The notes under the pieces: generated by a model | Databases searched by the model: none | What the model saw: only the letters and a program-made list of their open reading frames with translations | What the model was told of the DNA's origin: nothing | In this document: piece after piece, positions 11,621-14,464 of the stretch | Position numbering within the stretch: the stretch's first letter is position 1 | Layout of the letters: every line of letters starts with the position of its first letter | Assembly (NCBI GenBank): GCA_943325745.2 | Contig: CALPQP020000006.1 | Span: forward strand, 1-14,464 | Origin: Gulosibacter massiliensis | GTDB lineage: Bacteria > Actinomycetota > Actinomycetes > Actinomycetales > Microbacteriaceae | Direction: 5' to 3' | Length of the DNA stretch: 14,464 nucleotides | Position numbers and translations under genes: made by a program

Positions 11621-13520
11621 GGAGCGTTATGGTCGCGCCCTTCGGCGCTTCGGTCCCTTCAATCGGATCAGTGGAAATGGCTTCCGCCCAAGTTTGGTCC
11701 CAGTGCTTTTTGGGGATTTCGGAAATCACGGTAACCGTAAAGCCGAGATTCTCGAGCAACGTCTTGGCGGCAGCAATCGTCATCCCCGCGATGCCGGGCA
11801 CCGAGACGAGCTCGGGACCTTTCGAGACGACGAGCGACACAGAGCCACCGGGATGAATGACGCCGCCGGCGGCGACCACCGAAATCACCATGTCTGACGG
11901 CACTGTCGAGGAGAATTCCAGCGTTGTTTGTCCGCTCACCGTGAGGTCGACGGCCCGGAGAGCGTTAGTTGCTTGCTCAACGGACAACCCTGTGACGGTT
12001 GGAACAGGTCCCGCCGATTCCGTGAGCAGAACGGAGTCGCCGGAATACAGCGTGTCTCCAACAGAGATTGCGGACCCGTCCGCACGTGATGCCGCGAGAA
12101 CCTGACCCGCGGCGATTGCCTTGTGGAACTCCTTAGAGGTGTTGACAACCCCGATTCCCAACTTTGCAAGTTGAGCGGAGAAATCGACGACGGTGATGTT
12201 GTCGAAGTCGGGGACCGAAATCGGCTCGAGTCCGAGTGAGACAACGAGGTGTACTTCGGTGCCCTTGCGCATTCCTAAGGTAATTTCGGGATAAGTGCCT
12301 ACGACCATACCCTCGGGGATCTCAGGGTGGTACTCCTCGGAAACGGGGTCAATGACCACGAAGCCGGCGGTCGTCAGGGTATCGGTGGCGTCGTCAATCG
12401 ACATTCCAGCGACTGTGGCACTCGTGGTGAGCGACCCCGGCCCGGACTGGAACCACCACACCGAAGCGCCACCGCCGACAATTACCAGGAGTGTGATGAG
12501 GAGCGAGGCCACTCGGAGGCCTCGACCACGTGCTCGGGTCGGATTCCGTGCGGCAGAGTCGAGTGGGCTACCAATCGACGCGCTCGGGGGAATGGTCGGC
12601 AGTGCACGCTGTGTTTCGCGGGAATCCTCAAGCTGGGCAGACGAGGTCATGGAATCAATGACTCGGGTCGTTGCGTCGTCGGGTTGGGTTAGCGCGCTCG
12701 TGAGCGAGTCGAGCATCGATCGGGCATCTTTGGGTCGATCCTTCGGATCTTTTTGAGTCGCCCATTGAATGACGTCATCGACGGCGCGACTCACGGTGGG
12801 GTTTGATTCTGAAGCAAACGGCATCGGTTGTTGAGCGTGTTGAATAGCGACCTGCATCGGAGTGTCACCGGTGAACGGTTGCGTTCCCGTCAGCATTTCG
12901 TAGAGCATGATGCCAACGGAATACAGGTCGCTTCGGTTGTCCGCTTGACTGCGCGTCAACAATTCCGGGGCGATATAGGCGACAGTACCGAGAAGGGACT
13001 TTCCGGTATCCGTCGCGTTGTTCACGGGACGCGCAAGTCCGAAATCACCAATCTTTATGCGGCCATCGTTGACAAGGATGACGTTCTCTGGCTTAACATC
13101 GCGGTGCAAAATACCTTCTCGATGAGCCACCGAAAGCGCTTGCAGTACCGCTTGCGTAATGTCGAGAGATTGTTCGACGGTGAGAGTTCCGTAATCGTTC
13201 AGCAAATCACGCAGTGTCATCCCCGGCAGATATTCCATCACGAGGTACAGGGTGTCGTCGACGTGGCCCTGGTCAAACACCGACATGATGTTCGGGTGCG
13301 CGAGGCGGGCGGTGTGCCGTGCCTCTCGAATAAACTTCACCGCGTAGTCGCCATCGTCCGCGAGGTGGTCATGCATAATCTTGATGGCGACCTGCCGCTC
13401 GAGTCGCGTGTCCTCAGCGAGATACACCTTCGCCATTCCGCCCCGAGCAATACGAGAATCAATCCGATATCGACCATCGAGCACGGTTCCGACGAGACGG
13501 TCGATTGATTCAGCGCTCAT
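11607..13520 (-). CDS. pknL: Ser/Thr protein kinase with four PASTA repeats (PknL/PknB type)
   Basis: This 637-residue transmembrane kinase has an N-terminal cytoplasmic Hanks-type domain (about 18-275), a linker, one membrane helix (about 335-356) and four extracellular PASTA repeats (about 366-430, 431-504, 505-568, 569-637) that sense muropeptides or lipid II. Catalytic features are Lys47 in VAIK, HRDVKPEN (139-146, Asp141), DFG (159-161) and APE (184-186). Activation-loop threonines at 170, 172 and 179 are candidate autophosphorylation sites. The glycine loop reads A25-R-G-G-M-A, so the usual first Gly is Ala. The position beside a class II aroG matches pknL (Rv2176) rather than pknB of the pbpA-rodA operon, so the symbol rests on context. 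The ATG has GGAAG and a -10-like box close by. A LysM protein gene lies 53 bp upstream on the same strand. Confidence 0.92.
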   Translation of the reverse strand: MSAESIDRLVGTVLDGRYRIDSRIARGGMAKVYLAEDTRLERQVAIKIMHDHLADDGDYAVKFIREARHTARLAHPNIMSVFDQGHVDDTLYLVMEYLPGMTLRDLLNDYGTLTVEQSLDITQAVLQALSVAHREGILHRDVKPENVILVNDGRIKIGDFGLARPVNNATDTGKSLLGTVAYIAPELLTRSQADNRSDLYSVGIMLYEMLTGTQPFTGDTPMQVAIQHAQQPMPFASESNPTVSRAVDDVIQWATQKDPKDRPKDARSMLDSLTSALTQPDDATTRVIDSMTSSAQLEDSRETQRALPTIPPSASIGSPLDSAARNPTRARGRGLRVASLLITLLVIVGGGASVWWFQSGPGSLTTSATVAGMSIDDATDTLTTAGFVVIDPVSEEYHPEIPEGMVVGTYPEITLGMRKGTEVHLVVSLGLEPISVPDFDNITVVDFSAQLAKLGIGVVNTSKEFHKAIAAGQVLAASRADGSAISVGDTLYSGDSVLLTESAGPVPTVTGLSVEQATNALRAVDLTVSGQTTLEFSSTVPSDMVISVVAAGGVIHPGGSVSLVVSKGPELVSVPGIAGMTIAAAKTLLENLGFTVTVISEIPKKHWDQTWAEAISTDPIEGTEAPKGATITLQGKI

Positions 13521-13527
13521 ATCTTCC

Positions 13528-13533
13528 AGTGTA
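13528..13533 (-). promoter_or_regulatory. Candidate -10 box for leaderless pknL mRNA
   Basis: TACACT on the minus strand ends 7 nt before the ATG at 13520. The spacer GGAAGAT could also act as a weak ribosome site on a longer transcript from the upstream gene. Confidence 0.4.
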
Positions 13534-13573
13534 TGTCTGGGTTCAGTTGGTTACGCGCTGATTGGTTGCGACA

Positions 13574-14440
13574 TTAGGTCAGGTCGAAAAGCCAGTTCCA
13601 CGCGCTGACCTCCCACTTGGCATATGCCTCAGGGAAGGCACTGATCTGCACGGCTTGCGCTGCGTCAGTGAGTGACATGTGTTGCCACTGCGGCACATCG
13701 AGTAACCCATTGGTCGCGCCCGGTGTGGTCGATGAGGGGCCGCCAAAAAACGCGCGCGCCGCGTAGCGAGGGTCCCGGATTTGACTGATGGTTCCCCAGC
13801 CTGATGATGGCCTCTGTTGGAAGAGCCCGACAGAGTCCCGATCGCCATAGTCGAGGTTTCGCAGATGCGATTCTTGAGCGGCCGTTGCGAGGGCAATGAC
13901 AATTCCGTAGTTGGGGACACCGAGTTCGCGTCCGACCTGAATGATGATGCGCGCGTTTGTTACCATTTCGGTCGACAACGCCGTGACGACCGCACCGTCT
14001 GCAACACGGCCGAGCTCGTCGGCGCGAATACCGGACTCCAGCATTGGGCTCTCCGCAAGGAGGGGCAGTTTTCCCTTCGATTTGTCCAATGTTTTTCGCT
14101 GTTGTTTACTGACAACGAGTTCTTGCCCTTCGTGGACAGCCGTCTGCCAGGACAACCCGTTGAGGGCGAGGAGAGCGGCCGTCGGTATGCCGTGCAATTC
14201 GGCAATCGATTTGAGGCTTTCGCCTGCCAGCACGACGTGGGTCGACTGACCCAACACGCTGGTGGCGTCCATCAGTTCTTGGGGAGTCGGCTCAGGGGGA
14301 GCGGGAGGCTGTTGAGTCGGGTCAAGCTCGGTGACCGTTGTCGCACCAGCCAGCCACGACGTGCTTGCAGCGGCGAAGATCGGCAATGCGCTCGCGACGA
14401 CGGTGATGAACCGCGAGCGTCGAGACCGCTGTGATTGCAC
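13574..14440 (-). CDS. Secreted LysM protein with lysozyme-like (SLT-fold) domain
   Basis: This 288-residue protein begins with a basic N-terminus and a hydrophobic segment (about 11-32) that reads as a signal peptide or anchor. A Pro-rich spacer (41-53) follows, then a LysM peptidoglycan-binding domain (about 67-110) and a lysozyme/transglycosylase-like domain (about 160-288). In the latter, ATAAQESHLRNLDYGDRDSVGLFQQRPSSGWG has Glu190 as the likely catalytic acid. Such domains are common in actinobacterial cell-wall proteins. It probably binds and cleaves peptidoglycan outside the cell. It lies upstream of the PASTA kinase on the same strand, which suits a shared cell-wall role. The GTG start is supported by GGAG 6 nt upstream. 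The reading frame stays open to the right window edge (eight codons), so a longer N-terminus is not excluded. Confidence 0.87.
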   Translation of the reverse strand: MQSQRSRRSRFITVVASALPIFAAASTSWLAGATTVTELDPTQQPPAPPEPTPQELMDATSVLGQSTHVVLAGESLKSIAELHGIPTAALLALNGLSWQTAVHEGQELVVSKQQRKTLDKSKGKLPLLAESPMLESGIRADELGRVADGAVVTALSTEMVTNARIIIQVGRELGVPNYGIVIALATAAQESHLRNLDYGDRDSVGLFQQRPSSGWGTISQIRDPRYAARAFFGGPSSTTPGATNGLLDVPQWQHMSLTDAAQAVQISAFPEAYAKWEVSAWNWLFDLT

Positions 14441-14464
14441 CGAAAACTCCGGTACGAGCCCTTC

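Noticed and set aside
12828..13508. 226-codon open frame on the plus strand
   Set aside because: It is antisense to the kinase domain of the PASTA kinase, which carries all the catalytic motifs.
1..14464. Mobile element, prophage, CRISPR, toxin-antitoxin or defence island
   Set aside because: I saw no transposase, integrase, direct-repeat arrays, terminal inverted repeats or tRNA-linked duplications. All sixteen genes belong to recognisable families, mostly chromosomal housekeeping or regulatory ones, and the gaps are too short to hide another system.

Overview
The window looks like chromosomal DNA of a high-GC Gram-positive actinobacterium, most likely in or near the Microbacteriaceae (Micrococcales). 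This rests on gene content and order, not on a database search. The signs are a GarA/OdhI-type FHA protein next to an FtsR-type MerR regulator, a class II DAHP synthase beside a PASTA-repeat Ser/Thr kinase, a LysE exporter and an IdeR/DtxR-type iron box. About half of the starts are GTG, and base composition is only moderately GC-rich by eye. Genes are very tightly packed: no gap exceeds about 150 bp, and several stops overlap or nearly touch. I see no rRNA, tRNA, CRISPR array, insertion sequence, phage gene or defence system.

Region 1 (1-2007): a partial aquaporin/MIP channel and an isochorismatase-fold hydrolase run leftward. An FTR1/EfeU-type iron permease runs rightward. A strong IdeR/DtxR box lies in the shared 98-bp upstream region.

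Region 2 (2046-4390): CDP-alcohol phosphatidyltransferase (pgsA-like), FHA protein (garA/odhI-like), ftsR and a second MerR regulator. This is a shortened version of the Mycobacterium tuberculosis Rv1822-Rv1830 neighbourhood, linking phospholipid synthesis, a 2-oxoglutarate metabolism switch and cell division control.

Region 3 (4398-6978): two divergently transcribed ParA/MinD-type ATPases, with no parB in the window. The rightward one has a long variable N-terminus and is translationally coupled (TAATG) to a peptide deformylase.

Region 4 (6975-14440): fadD15-like acyl-CoA synthetase, PlsC-type acyltransferase, class II DAHP synthase overlapping a LysE exporter, a PASTA kinase (PknL-like) and a LysM plus lysozyme-fold secreted protein. 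This resembles the M. tuberculosis pknL-aroG-Rv2182c-fadD15 region. It joins membrane lipid, aromatic amino acid and cell-wall functions.

The window is mostly ordinary core genome. The points most worth checking are the iron box, a recurrent -10-like hexamer 6-7 nt before six start codons (suggesting leaderless mRNAs), the altered phospho-switch region of the GarA-like protein, and the aroG-lysE overlap.
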